Shown here: in pieces, positions 28,476-36,272 of the stretch
Layout of the letters: every line of letters starts with the position of its first letter
How positions within the stretch are numbered: the stretch's first letter is position 1
Assembly: GCF_000473065.1 (NCBI RefSeq)
Contig: NZ_AXAZ01000012.1
Coordinates: 62,001 to 126,000 of the forward strand
Source of the DNA: Bradyrhizobium sp. WSM1743
GTDB taxonomy: Bacteria; Pseudomonadota; Alphaproteobacteria; Rhizobiales; Xanthobacteraceae
Direction: 5' to 3'
DNA: 64,000 nucleotides
Program-made: the position numbers and the translations under genes
The notes under the pieces: generated by a model
What the model saw: only the letters and a program-made list of their open reading frames with translations
Told to the model about the DNA's origin: nothing
Database searches by the model: none

Positions 28476-29642
28476 TCAGTACGACTTCGCGAGCCCCAGC
28501 ACCTTTTCCGCGATGAAGCTGAGCGCGAGCTGCGGGCTGACCGGCGCGATGCGCGGGATCAGCACCTCACGCAAATAGCGCTCGACATGGAATTCCTTGG
28601 CATAGCCGAAGCCGCCATGGGTCATCACCGCCTGCTCGCACGCCGAGAAGCCGGCTTCGCCCGCGAGATATTTTGCGGCATTGGCCGCGGCGCCGCAGGG
28701 CATGCCCTTGTCGTACTGCCAGGCCGCCGACATCACCATCAGCCAGGCCGCCTCGAGCTCAACCCAGTTCACCGCGAGCGGATGCTGGATGCCCTGGTTC
28801 TTGCCGATCGGGCGGTTGAACACGACGCGCGTCTTGGCGTATTCGGTCGCGCGCGACAGCGCCAGCTTGCCGAGGCCAACGGCTTCCGCCGCGATCAGGA
28901 TACGCTCGGGGTTCATGCCTTCGAGGATGTACTGGAAGCCCTTGCCCTCTTCGCCGATGCGATCCTCCATCGGGATCTCGAAATCCTCGAAGAACAGCTC
29001 GTTGGAATCGACGATCTTGCGACCCATCTTCTCGATCTCGTGGACCTTGATCCTGTTGCGGTCGAAATCGGTGTAGAACAGGCTGAGACCGTGGGTCGGC
29101 GAACGCACCTCTTCCAGAGGCGTGGTGCGCGCCAGCAGCAGGATCTTGTGCGCGACCTGCGCGGTCGAGATCCACACCTTCTGGCCGTTGACGATGTAAC
29201 GGTCGTTCTTGGCCACCGCACGCGTCTTGAGCTGCGTGGTGTTGAGGCCGGTGTTGGGCTCGGTCACCGCAAAGCACGCCTTCTCGCGGCCGTCGACCAT
29301 CGGCGGCAGCATGCGCTTGCGCTGTTCTTCCGTGCCGAACACCACAACGGGATTGAGCCCGAACACGTTGATGTGCACGGCGGAGGCACCGGACATGCCG
29401 GCGCCGGATTCGGCTATGGTGCGCATCATGATCGCGGCTTCCGTGATCCCTAGCCCGGAGCCGCCATATTCCTCCGGCACGCAGATGCCGAGCCAGCCGG
29501 CGTCTGCTAAGGCCTTGTGGAAGTCGTGCGGGAAGCCGCCGTCGTGATCCTTCTTCAGCCAATAGGCATCCGGAAAGCCCTCGCAGATCTTGGCGATGGC
29601 GTCGCGAATGGCTTCCTGCTGATCGGTGAGCGCGAAATCCAT
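28476..29642 (-). CDS. Acyl-CoA dehydrogenase
   Basis: FAD-dependent alpha,beta-oxidation of an acyl-CoA. The 388-residue product has the usual three-part fold: N-terminal helices (MDFALTDQQEAIRDAIAKI), a FAD/substrate stretch CFAVTEPNTGLNTTQLKT with NGQKVWIST, and the C-terminal helical domain with MTHGGFGYAKEFHVERYLRE. The common catalytic EGT motif near the end is replaced by IPRIAPVSP, a variant I recall in related rhizobial paralogues; the base may lie elsewhere. Start ATG 29642 has AAGGAGGAG upstream. It is divergent from the MaoC gene. Confidence 0.9.
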   Translation of the reverse strand: MDFALTDQQEAIRDAIAKICEGFPDAYWLKKDHDGGFPHDFHKALADAGWLGICVPEEYGGSGLGITEAAIMMRTIAESGAGMSGASAVHINVFGLNPVVVFGTEEQRKRMLPPMVDGREKACFAVTEPNTGLNTTQLKTRAVAKNDRYIVNGQKVWISTAQVAHKILLLARTTPLEEVRSPTHGLSLFYTDFDRNRIKVHEIEKMGRKIVDSNELFFEDFEIPMEDRIGEEGKGFQYILEGMNPERILIAAEAVGLGKLALSRATEYAKTRVVFNRPIGKNQGIQHPLAVNWVELEAAWLMVMSAAWQYDKGMPCGAAANAAKYLAGEAGFSACEQAVMTHGGFGYAKEFHVERYLREVLIPRIAPVSPQLALSFIAEKVLGLAKSY

Positions 29643-29870
29643 GTGCCTGATCTCCTCCTTGGGAGCCGCGACCGCGCCATCCCTTTCCTTCGCGTTCCCC
29701 ACGCAAAGGCCGTCGCCGCTTGCTGCGTCTGGACGTGCCCTCGCCCGCGTTCTTAGCTCGAAAAACTGCGCACAGATACGTGAATTTGTCCGCGAAGTGT
29801 GTCTACCATGCATGGGGTCATGCGGCGCGACGGTGCGAGCGCGCCGTTATTTCGCAGGGAGGAAACCGCG

Positions 29871-30323
29871 ATGGCCGGACTTTATTTCGAGGACTTTTCC
29901 GTGGGCCAGGAGTTCAGGCATCCGCTGACCCGGACCGTCACGGAGATGGACAACACCATGTTCAGCCTGCTGACGCTCAATCCCCAGCCGCTGCACATCG
30001 ACGCGCATTTCGCCGAAAAGACCGAGTTCGGCCAGCGCATTTTCAACAGCCTTTACACCCTCGGCATCATGATCGGCATGACGGTCTATGATACGACCCT
30101 GGGGACCACCGTCGCCAATCTCGGCATGACCGACGTCACGTTTCCGAAACCGGTCTTCCATGGCGACACCTTGCGGGCGACGACAAAGGTGCTCTCGGTG
30201 CGGGAATCCAAATCGCGGCCCAAGGCCGGCATCGTCGAGTTCGAGCACCACGCCCTGAACCAGAACAACGAGATCGTCGGCAAATGCCGCCGCATGGCGA
30301 TGATGCACAAGAGGCCGGTCTGA
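29871..30323 (+). CDS. MaoC-family (hot-dog) acyl-CoA hydratase
   Basis: A 150-residue single hot-dog protein that likely hydrates an enoyl-CoA. The R-hydratase signature is NPQPLHIDAHFAEKTEFGQR with the catalytic Asp/His pair; it is followed by SLYTLGIMIGM and the beta strands TTVANLGMTDVTFPKPVFHGD. ATG 29871 has a strong AGGGAGG 8 bases upstream. The stop overlaps the next gene in TGATG, so MaoC and the CitE-like lyase are translationally coupled; hydratase followed by C-C lyase resembles mesaconyl/malyl-CoA chemistry. Confidence 0.9.
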   Translation: MAGLYFEDFSVGQEFRHPLTRTVTEMDNTMFSLLTLNPQPLHIDAHFAEKTEFGQRIFNSLYTLGIMIGMTVYDTTLGTTVANLGMTDVTFPKPVFHGDTLRATTKVLSVRESKSRPKAGIVEFEHHALNQNNEIVGKCRRMAMMHKRPV

Positions 30324-31174
30324 TGCGTTCGATGCTGTTCGTGCCGGGCGATTCCCCGCGCAAATTCGAGAAGGCGAGCGAAGGCAGGGCCGACGCGCTG
30401 ATCATCGATCTCGAGGACTCCGTCGTCACCGAGAAGAAGGCGGAAGCGCGCACGCTGACGCTGTCGATGCTGAAGGGACGCAGCGGCCCGCATCAGCTCT
30501 ACGTCCGCGTCAATGCTCTGGATACCGGCATGACGCTGGCTGATCTTGCCGCCGTGATGCCGGGCAGGCCCGACGGCATCGTGCTGCCGAAATCGCAAGG
30601 CGGCGACGACGTGCGGCAGGTCGCGACCTGGCTCGAAGCGCTCGAGGCGGCGGCCGGCATCACGGTCGGCGCGACCCGCATCGTCTGCGTGGCGACCGAA
30701 ACGGCCAGTTCGATCTTCGGGCTCGGCAGCTACAAGGGCTGCTCCCCTCGCCTCGCCGGGCTGATGTGGGGCGCTGAGGATCTTTCGGCCTCGCTCGGCG
30801 CCACAGAAAAGGCCTCTGGCGGCGTGTTCCACAGCCCCTATCGCCTCGCGCGCGATCTCTGCCTCATGGCCGCGGCGGCCGCCGAGGTCGCGCCGATCGA
30901 TACCGTCTATACCGACATCGACAATCTCGCGGGCCTGGAAGCCGAAACGCGTGCGGCGCGGCGCGACGGTTTTTCGGCCAAGGCGCTGATCCATCCCAAG
31001 CATGTCGACATCGTCAACGCGGCCTTCGAGCCGACCGATGCCGAGCGCATATGGGCGGAGAAGGTGATCGCGGCGTTCGCGAGCAATCCCAATTCCGGCA
31101 CGCTGCGGCTCGACGGCCAGATGATCGACAAGCCGCACCTTCGTGCTGCGAAGAAGATTCTCGGCCAGGCCTAG
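30323..31174 (+). CDS. CitE/HpcH-HpaI family CoA-ester lyase
   Basis: A 283-residue TIM-barrel lyase that cleaves or condenses a beta-hydroxyacyl-CoA (malyl-, methylmalyl- or citramalyl-CoA type). Seen: MLFVPGDSPRKFEKA at the N-terminus, ALIIDLEDSV, catalytic Glu in CVATETASSIFGL, metal Asp in WGAEDLSASLGA, and AKALIHPKHVDIVNAAF. Start ATG 30323 overlaps the MaoC stop. Its coupling to MaoC supports a hydration-then-cleavage pair; the exact substrate is not readable. Confidence 0.9.
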   Translation: MRSMLFVPGDSPRKFEKASEGRADALIIDLEDSVVTEKKAEARTLTLSMLKGRSGPHQLYVRVNALDTGMTLADLAAVMPGRPDGIVLPKSQGGDDVRQVATWLEALEAAAGITVGATRIVCVATETASSIFGLGSYKGCSPRLAGLMWGAEDLSASLGATEKASGGVFHSPYRLARDLCLMAAAAAEVAPIDTVYTDIDNLAGLEAETRAARRDGFSAKALIHPKHVDIVNAAFEPTDAERIWAEKVIAAFASNPNSGTLRLDGQMIDKPHLRAAKKILGQA

Positions 31175-31223
31175 AGCAGGACGCAAAGCGCGTCAGGTAG
31201 GCCCCAGCTTGAAGCTTCCGACC

Positions 31224-31607
31224 TCAGTCAAATCCCTGAACGGGCGGTGCCGGGGATTGCGCCGGCACGGCGGGCGCGGCTTGAACCGGCGGGGCCGGAT
31301 TGCCGGCAGCTCGCATCTGGCCGTTTGCTGCCATCGCCTCGCGCGTGCGCGACGGGCCGCCGGTCGCGGCCGCGCGGCGCGGCGGCTGCCGGTGTCTTGC
31401 CGACTGCGAACCTCTCATGCCCCAGGAGCGGGCGATCGAAGGTCCGGCCGTGTAGCCGATCAAGGCTCCGGCGACCGCACCGACCGGGCCCAGCACGACC
31501 GCGCCCGAGACCGCGCCGAGCGCCGCATCGCCTGCGCGCTCCTGCGCAACCGCGCTCGCAGGCACGCAGGCCAGCATTGCGACAGCAGTGATCAGAGCTT
31601 TGTTCAT
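31224..31607 (-). CDS. Small secreted glycine-zipper protein
   Basis: A 127-residue protein with a clear signal peptide (MNKALITAVAMLACVPASAVAQ), a glycine/alanine-rich segment (LGAVSGAVVLGPVGAVAGAL, then IGYTAG) resembling glycine-zipper motifs, and a Pro/Ala-rich low-complexity tail (APAVPAQSPAPPVQ). Likely periplasmic or outer-membrane associated; the function is unknown. ATG 31607 was chosen over an upstream in-frame start because GGGAGG sits just ahead and the signal peptide begins there. Confidence 0.8.
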   Translation of the reverse strand: MNKALITAVAMLACVPASAVAQERAGDAALGAVSGAVVLGPVGAVAGALIGYTAGPSIARSWGMRGSQSARHRQPPRRAAATGGPSRTREAMAANGQMRAAGNPAPPVQAAPAVPAQSPAPPVQGFD

Positions 31608-31753
31608 CGGAGCGCCTCCCTCACGGGAATTCACTCGTTCTCAAATATGGCCGCACGAGGTTCACTTGCCGGCCAACAAAAGGCAATCGACCGCGGAACC
31701 CGGCCATGGCAGGGCTCCGCTGCCACTGGCGGTTGCGGCAGCGGCAGCGGCCG

Positions 31754-32551
31754 CTACACGATCTTGATCGACATGTCGGGCAGGCCCTCGAGCTTGCAGA
31801 GCAGCACGTCGCCCTTCGCCACGGGGCCGACATTCTCCGGCGTGCCGGAATAGATGATGTCGCCGGCTTTCAGCTCGAACGCTTCCGACAGCTTGGCGAT
31901 CTGCTCGGCCACGCTCCAGATCATCTTGCTGAGATCCGAGTTCTGCCGCACGGTCCCGTTGACGGCCAGCGAGATCGCGCCCTTCTCGAAATGACCGGTC
32001 TTGCTCGCCGGGTGAATCGGGCCGAGCACCGCGGCGTGGTCAAAACTCTTGCCGATTTCCCAGGGCTTCTTCTCGGCGGCCATGCCGTTCTGGAGATCGC
32101 GCCGGGTCATGTCGAGGCCGAGGGCGTAGCCATAGACGTGGTCGAGCGCCTTATCGACCGGGATATTGGTGCCGCCGGACTTCAGCGCGGCGACCAGCTC
32201 GACCTCGTGATGATAATTCTTGGTCAGCGACGGATAGGAATGATCGGCGACCTCGCCGATCGCAACGTTCTGGATCGCGTCTGTCGGCTTCTGGAAAAAG
32301 AACGGCGGCTCGCGGTTCGGATCCGAGCCGCGCTCGATCGCATGTGCCGCATAGTTGCGCCCGATGCAGTAGATGCGGCGGACCTGAAACACCTGGGTCT
32401 CGCCGACGATCGGGATCGTGACCATCGGCACCGGGAAGATCGGCTTCGGTCCGGCCTGCGCTGCGGCCGGCGCGACCTCGACCAGGGACACTGCGGTGGC
32501 CGCCGCCGCGGTTGCAATCAGGTCCCGTCGCGTCGGTGAGATCCTTCTCAT
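31754..32551 (-). CDS. Fumarylacetoacetate hydrolase family protein with Tat-like leader
   Basis: A 265-residue FAH-superfamily protein. Seen: RIYCIGRNYAAHAIERG, PFFFQKPTDAI, HHEVELVAAL (metal-binding Glu residues), GYALGLDMTRRDLQ, and GDIIYSGTPENVGPV. Such proteins are hydrolases, isomerases or decarboxylases of beta-diketo acids and are usually cytosolic. This one begins MRRISPTRRDLIATAAAATA and continues to ...APAAAQAG, a twin-arginine-like leader with an Ala-x-Ala cleavage site. It would then act outside the cytoplasm. The substrate is unknown, and no metabolic neighbour helps. Confidence 0.87.
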   Translation of the reverse strand: MRRISPTRRDLIATAAAATAVSLVEVAPAAAQAGPKPIFPVPMVTIPIVGETQVFQVRRIYCIGRNYAAHAIERGSDPNREPPFFFQKPTDAIQNVAIGEVADHSYPSLTKNYHHEVELVAALKSGGTNIPVDKALDHVYGYALGLDMTRRDLQNGMAAEKKPWEIGKSFDHAAVLGPIHPASKTGHFEKGAISLAVNGTVRQNSDLSKMIWSVAEQIAKLSEAFELKAGDIIYSGTPENVGPVAKGDVLLCKLEGLPDMSIKIV

Positions 32552-32663
32552 GTCAGGTGCTCCCTTCCTTGTCCTTGGGCAGCGTCAAGCGCTCCGATCT
32601 GGCTGATAGTCGATCTTCAGCGTGCCAGCAACAAGGACGGGCACGGCACGGGCTTCGAACATC

Positions 32664-32691
32664 TTGACACCGCTCTTCCGCTGCATAATTT
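32664..32691 (+). promoter_or_regulatory. Possible sigma-70 type promoter
   Basis: TTGACA at 32664-32669 and TAATTT at 32686-32691 with a 16-base spacer, located in the gap between the divergent FAH gene and the two tiny genes starting at 32765. The match to the -35 box is exact and the -10 is partial. Confidence 0.4.
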
Positions 32692-32764
32692 TTTTCGCCG
32701 AGAAGAGACTTTCTCACCCTCGGAAAATTCAAAGGACTTAACGCGACCGTCTGGAGAGACGACG

Positions 32765-32983
32765 ATGCTCGATGAGAATCTGGCCCGCATTCGTGCGCAC
32801 CGCAACAACATCCACCGCTACCGGCGCCTGCTGCAGACCAGGCTGTCGCAGCTGGAGCGCCATTTCATCGAGAGACGCCTCGCAGAAGAGCAATCGGCGC
32901 TCGATGGCCTGACCGCAGCGACCTTTCCTGTCAGCTTCCGCGCACCGGGAGCGCCGGCCAATGCGACGGGGGTGGCGCAATGA
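32765..32983 (+). CDS. Small basic helical protein of unknown function
   Basis: A 72-residue protein beginning MLDENLARIRAHRNNIHRYR; most of it is predicted helix with many Arg/Glu residues (RLSQLERHFIERRLAEEQ), ending in a Pro/Ala-rich tail. It resembles short uncharacterised proteins that I associate with Bradyrhizobium genomes. Start ATG 32765 is preceded by GGAGAG at 32752-32757. Its stop overlaps the next gene start in ATGA, so the two are a coupled pair. Confidence 0.75.
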   Translation: MLDENLARIRAHRNNIHRYRRLLQTRLSQLERHFIERRLAEEQSALDGLTAATFPVSFRAPGAPANATGVAQ

Positions 32984-33156
32984 ACAATCAGCGAGACTTG
33001 CTCATTCGAGGCAGCGAGAAGGTGATCGGCCATTACGAACTGCTTCTTGCAAGCGCGAAGAACGAGCATGAGCGCGAGCTCTATCGCCAACGCATCGAGC
33101 GCGAGCGGCGGCTGATCCAGGACCTGCAAGGGGGGCTGGATCACCGCGCGGCCTGA
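32980..33156 (+). CDS. Small charged helical protein of unknown function
   Basis: A 58-residue protein, MNNQRDLLIRGSEKVIGHYE at the start and then a highly charged helix (HERELYRQRIERERRLIQ), ending QGGLDHRAA. The heptad-like spacing of Leu/Ile suggests a coiled coil or an amphipathic helix. The ATGA overlap with the preceding 72-residue gene fixes the start and makes spurious coding unlikely. Both proteins are helical and of similar size and may interact, which is inference. Confidence 0.72.
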   Translation: MNNQRDLLIRGSEKVIGHYELLLASAKNEHERELYRQRIERERRLIQDLQGGLDHRAA

Positions 33157-33184
33157 GCCGGAGATCATACGGCCCGCGACCGTC

Positions 33185-33208
33185 GCAGGGGACGAACCGC
33201 CCCCCTGC
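33185..33208. terminator. Hairpin between converging genes
   Basis: GCAGGGG (33185-33191) pairs with CCCCTGC (33202-33208) around a 10-base loop, in the 59-base gap between the tiny plus-strand genes and the minus-strand protease. A short T run follows on the plus strand. It may terminate in both directions. Confidence 0.42.
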
Positions 33209-33215
33209 TTTCGGT

Positions 33216-34196
<981 letters not shown>

Positions 34197-34231
34197 CAGC
34201 GGCGCCAGGGTCGGTACCGAGCCGCCGGTCT

Positions 34232-34321
34232 TCAGATCCGGAATCTGGCCGGCCGGCAGGCTGCGATACTGTGCGTCAGCACCAGCAAGGCCAGGAAAAG
34301 CAGACGCACAGCATTCATCAT
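34232..34321 (-). other. Signal-peptide-coding fragment, out of frame with the HtrA-like gene
   Basis: ATG 34321 opens a 29-codon frame encoding MMNAVRLLFLALLVLTHSIA, a textbook signal peptide with an AGG ribosome site upstream, and stops at 34232. The protease frame in the same DNA reads AQYRSLPAGQIPDLKTGGSV, the expected start of the mature protein. A shift of one base around 34270-34285 would join the two. Confidence 0.7.
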
Positions 34322-34480
34322 CGTCACCTGCCGCTTGTGTTGTGTGGATATTCGAGACCCTGGTGGCTTCAGCCTCCGTCGCGTGGCGCGACGATCCACC
34401 CCTGCAATGCTAGATAAGGAACGGCCCAGGCTGCCGAGGATTGGCCGAGCAGCACCAGTCCGAGAATGGTGGGGTGAACA

Positions 34481-34816
34481 TCATGCGGCCCGCCCTTCAG
34501 CGGCGGCCCATGGCCGCCGCAGCCGCATCGGCACGCCGCCGCCGCGCGGTGGGTCGTCATTGTCATTGTCACCGTCGAGCTTGCGCAGGGCGGTCAGAAT
34601 GTCGACGAGCCGGACCGTGTGGCTCATGCTGGGGATCTCGCGCAAGGCCGGACAGGATTCGACCGCGTACATGTCGGATGCCCAGGACGACAGGATGATG
34701 CGCTTCTCCGGCGTCGAGAGCTCCTCGGCATTCAGGACTTCGGCAGGCGAGTTGTAATGGGCCGCGGGATGAAACAGCGGATTGAGAGTGCCGACATTGG
34801 TATTCACGTTGGTCAT
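34481..34816 (-). CDS. Conserved hypothetical protein downstream of hsp20
   Basis: A 111-residue soluble protein starting MTNVNTNVGTLNPLFHPAAH, with YNSPAEVLNAEELSTPEKR, then SSWASDMYAVESCPALREIP and VRLVDILTALRKLDGDNDND. I recall similar short proteins beside Hsp20 genes in Bradyrhizobium; the function is unknown. ATG 34816 has GGGAGG upstream. It follows hsp20 by 91 bases on the same strand with a GC-rich hairpin between, so it may belong to the same heat-inducible transcript. Confidence 0.75.
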   Translation of the reverse strand: MTNVNTNVGTLNPLFHPAAHYNSPAEVLNAEELSTPEKRIILSSWASDMYAVESCPALREIPSMSHTVRLVDILTALRKLDGDNDNDDPPRGGGVPMRLRRPWAAAEGRAA

Positions 34817-34875
34817 TGGCGGTGCCTCCCTCAAACTCCTTTCCAAAGGGACGGGGTTGTTGACGACTACGGGAC

Positions 34876-34894
34876 GGCGGCGCCAATCGCCGCC
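34876..34894 (-). terminator. GC-rich hairpin after hsp20
   Basis: GGCGGCG (34876-34882) and CGCCGCC (34888-34894) form a perfect 7-base stem with a 5-base loop, just downstream of the hsp20 gene that ends at 34908. No T run follows, so it could be an RNA-stabilising or attenuating hairpin rather than a full terminator. Confidence 0.35.
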
Positions 34895-34907
34895 GCCCCG
34901 ATTGACA

Positions 34908-35399
34908 CTAATGCGTATTGATCGCGATGCGCTTGACGCCTTCGCGCGTCTTTTCGGATTTCGGCAGCGACACGGTCAGGACGCCGTTGCTGAACGACGC
35001 CTCGGCCTTGTCCTCCTCGACGCCCTCCAGCGGGATTCGCCGTTCGAAGGCGCCGTAATAGCGCTCGGTGAAGTACCTGCCTTCGCCGTTGCGTTCCGCC
35101 TTCTTCTCGCCGCGGACGGTCAGAACGCCATTGGCGATCTCGACCTCGATGTCCTTCTCCGTCAGGCCGGGAAGCTCGGCCGAGACCGTCAGCGTCTTGT
35201 CGGTCTCGCTGAGCTCGACCTTCGGCCAGCCGAAACGACCTTCCATCAGCGGCGACAGGCCGGTCCCGCCGAAGCCACGGAAGACGTCGTCGAACAGACG
35301 GTTCATCTCGCGATGAAGCGTCAGGAAGGGATCGAAAGTATCGCGCACCGGCGCAAGCTCCTGGTTTCTCGACCAGGGAATGAGATCACGAAAAGCCAT
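34908..35399 (-). CDS. Small heat-shock protein, Hsp20 family (class A-like)
   Basis: A 163-residue ATP-independent holdase. The N-arm DTFDPFLTLHREMNRLFDDV is followed by the alpha-crystallin domain from about residue 55: PKVELSETDKTLTVSAELPG, RYFTERYYGAFERRIPL, and the conserved ASFSNGVLTVSLPKSEK, with a short C-terminal IAINTH. The VELSE and FERRIPL style resembles rhizobial class B/HspC-type proteins; the class is not certain. ATG 35399 has AAGGAGAG upstream. It is 76 bases after the first hsp20 gene and probably co-transcribed from the same heat-shock promoter. Confidence 0.93.
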   Translation of the reverse strand: MAFRDLIPWSRNQELAPVRDTFDPFLTLHREMNRLFDDVFRGFGGTGLSPLMEGRFGWPKVELSETDKTLTVSAELPGLTEKDIEVEIANGVLTVRGEKKAERNGEGRYFTERYYGAFERRIPLEGVEEDKAEASFSNGVLTVSLPKSEKTREGVKRIAINTH

Positions 35400-35475
35400 G
35401 GTTCTCTCCTTCATGCATCGGGAGCGCGGCCCGCGCATCCGCGCGCCGCGTTCCGCCGTTTGATCGATCGAGCGC

Positions 35476-35937
35476 TCAGGCTGCTTTCTTCTGCTCGATC
35501 TGAGATGCCGCAGGAGCGCCGCCCGCAATCGGAATCCGGCGCGGCTTCATGGCTTCCGGAACCTCGCGGACGAGGTCGATGATCAGGAGCCCGTCCTCGA
35601 ACGAGGCCTGCTTCACCTGGACGTAGTCGGCGAGGTTGAACACGCGCCGGAACGGACGCGCAGCGATGCCCTGGTACAGGTATTCGCGCGGAGCGGTCTC
35701 GGGCTTCTTGCCCTCGATGGTGAGCGCGTTCTGCTCGGCGGTCACGGCGATATCGCTCGCGCCGAAACCCGCCACGGCAAGGCTGATCCGGTAGTGGTCT
35801 TCGCCGGAGCGCTCGATGTTGTAGGGGGGATAGTTGTCCTCGGTCGCCTGGCGCAGCGTGCTGTCGACGAGGTCGGCCAGGTGATCGAAGCCGATGGTGG
35901 AGCGCCACAGGGGCGCGAAGTCGAAACTGGTCCTCAT
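35476..35937 (-). CDS. Small heat-shock protein, Hsp20/IbpA type
   Basis: A 153-residue Hsp20 beginning MRTSFDFAPLWRSTIGFDHL, the IbpA-like N-terminus of rhizobial class A proteins. The alpha-crystallin domain includes PPYNIERSGEDHYRISLAVA, YLYQGIAARPFRRVFNLAD and ASFEDGLLIIDLVREVPE. A C-terminal RRIPI matches the I-x-I oligomerisation motif. Start ATG 35937 has GGAGG at the ROSE-element anti-Shine-Dalgarno site. A heat-shock sigma promoter and a ROSE-like leader precede it, so both transcription and translation are probably heat-controlled. Confidence 0.95.
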   Translation of the reverse strand: MRTSFDFAPLWRSTIGFDHLADLVDSTLRQATEDNYPPYNIERSGEDHYRISLAVAGFGASDIAVTAEQNALTIEGKKPETAPREYLYQGIAARPFRRVFNLADYVQVKQASFEDGLLIIDLVREVPEAMKPRRIPIAGGAPAASQIEQKKAA

Positions 35938-36065
35938 AACCAAGTCCTCCAAAGAGCAAGATGGATACGAAGGAGCGCAAGGCGGGGATTCAGACGGGTC
36001 CGAAAAGACCAGCCCGGCGCCCGTGCCGGACCCGATTCTGGCATCCGGCACACCGCTCTCGCGGC
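35938..36065 (-). promoter_or_regulatory. ROSE-type RNA thermometer in the hsp20 leader
   Basis: The leader ends with ATCTTGCTCTTTGGAGGACT followed by TGGTTATG, almost identical to the end of the Bradyrhizobium ROSE1 element as I recall it, where TTGCTC(C) pairs with the GGAGGA ribosome site at low temperature. Upstream lie further hairpin halves (GCCGCGAGAGCGG, GGGTCCGG/GGACCC) as expected of the multi-stem ROSE fold. Length is about 128 bases. It should block translation of the first hsp20 at normal temperature and melt on heat shock. Confidence 0.85.
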
Positions 36066-36073
36066 GAAAAACG

Positions 36074-36101
36074 ACTTAGAAAAACGAATGTCGATTTCAA
36101 G
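36074..36101 (-). promoter_or_regulatory. Candidate sigma-32 (RpoH) promoter of the hsp20 operon
   Basis: On the minus strand CTTGAA (36096-36101) and CTAAGT (36074-36079) are 16 bases apart, close to the alphaproteobacterial RpoH pattern CTTG...CYTAT. A start near 36067 would coincide with the first base of the ROSE leader, which strengthens both calls. The remaining bases up to the GH79 start at 36273 show no further clear signal. Confidence 0.5.
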
Positions 36102-36272
36102 GGGGCTGCCGAAGATTTTTTTGTGCCCCTGGTTGTTGGTGCCGGGACCGCCCCCTTGCCGCCGGCGGTCGGCTCCTGAGGCGCTACCGGCGGCGAGTGC
36201 TCCGGTAGGCGTCGATATGAGGTAAAAATACAGATAAATTGTTGATCTGGATAAAGGCCAGGATTGCCTCGC

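Noticed and set aside
34369..34572. A 67-codon minus-strand frame between the protease and the hypothetical gene
   Set aside because: The last 35 codons encode a plausible short hydrophobic segment, but the frame starts inside the neighbouring gene and has no ribosome site. Not supported well enough.
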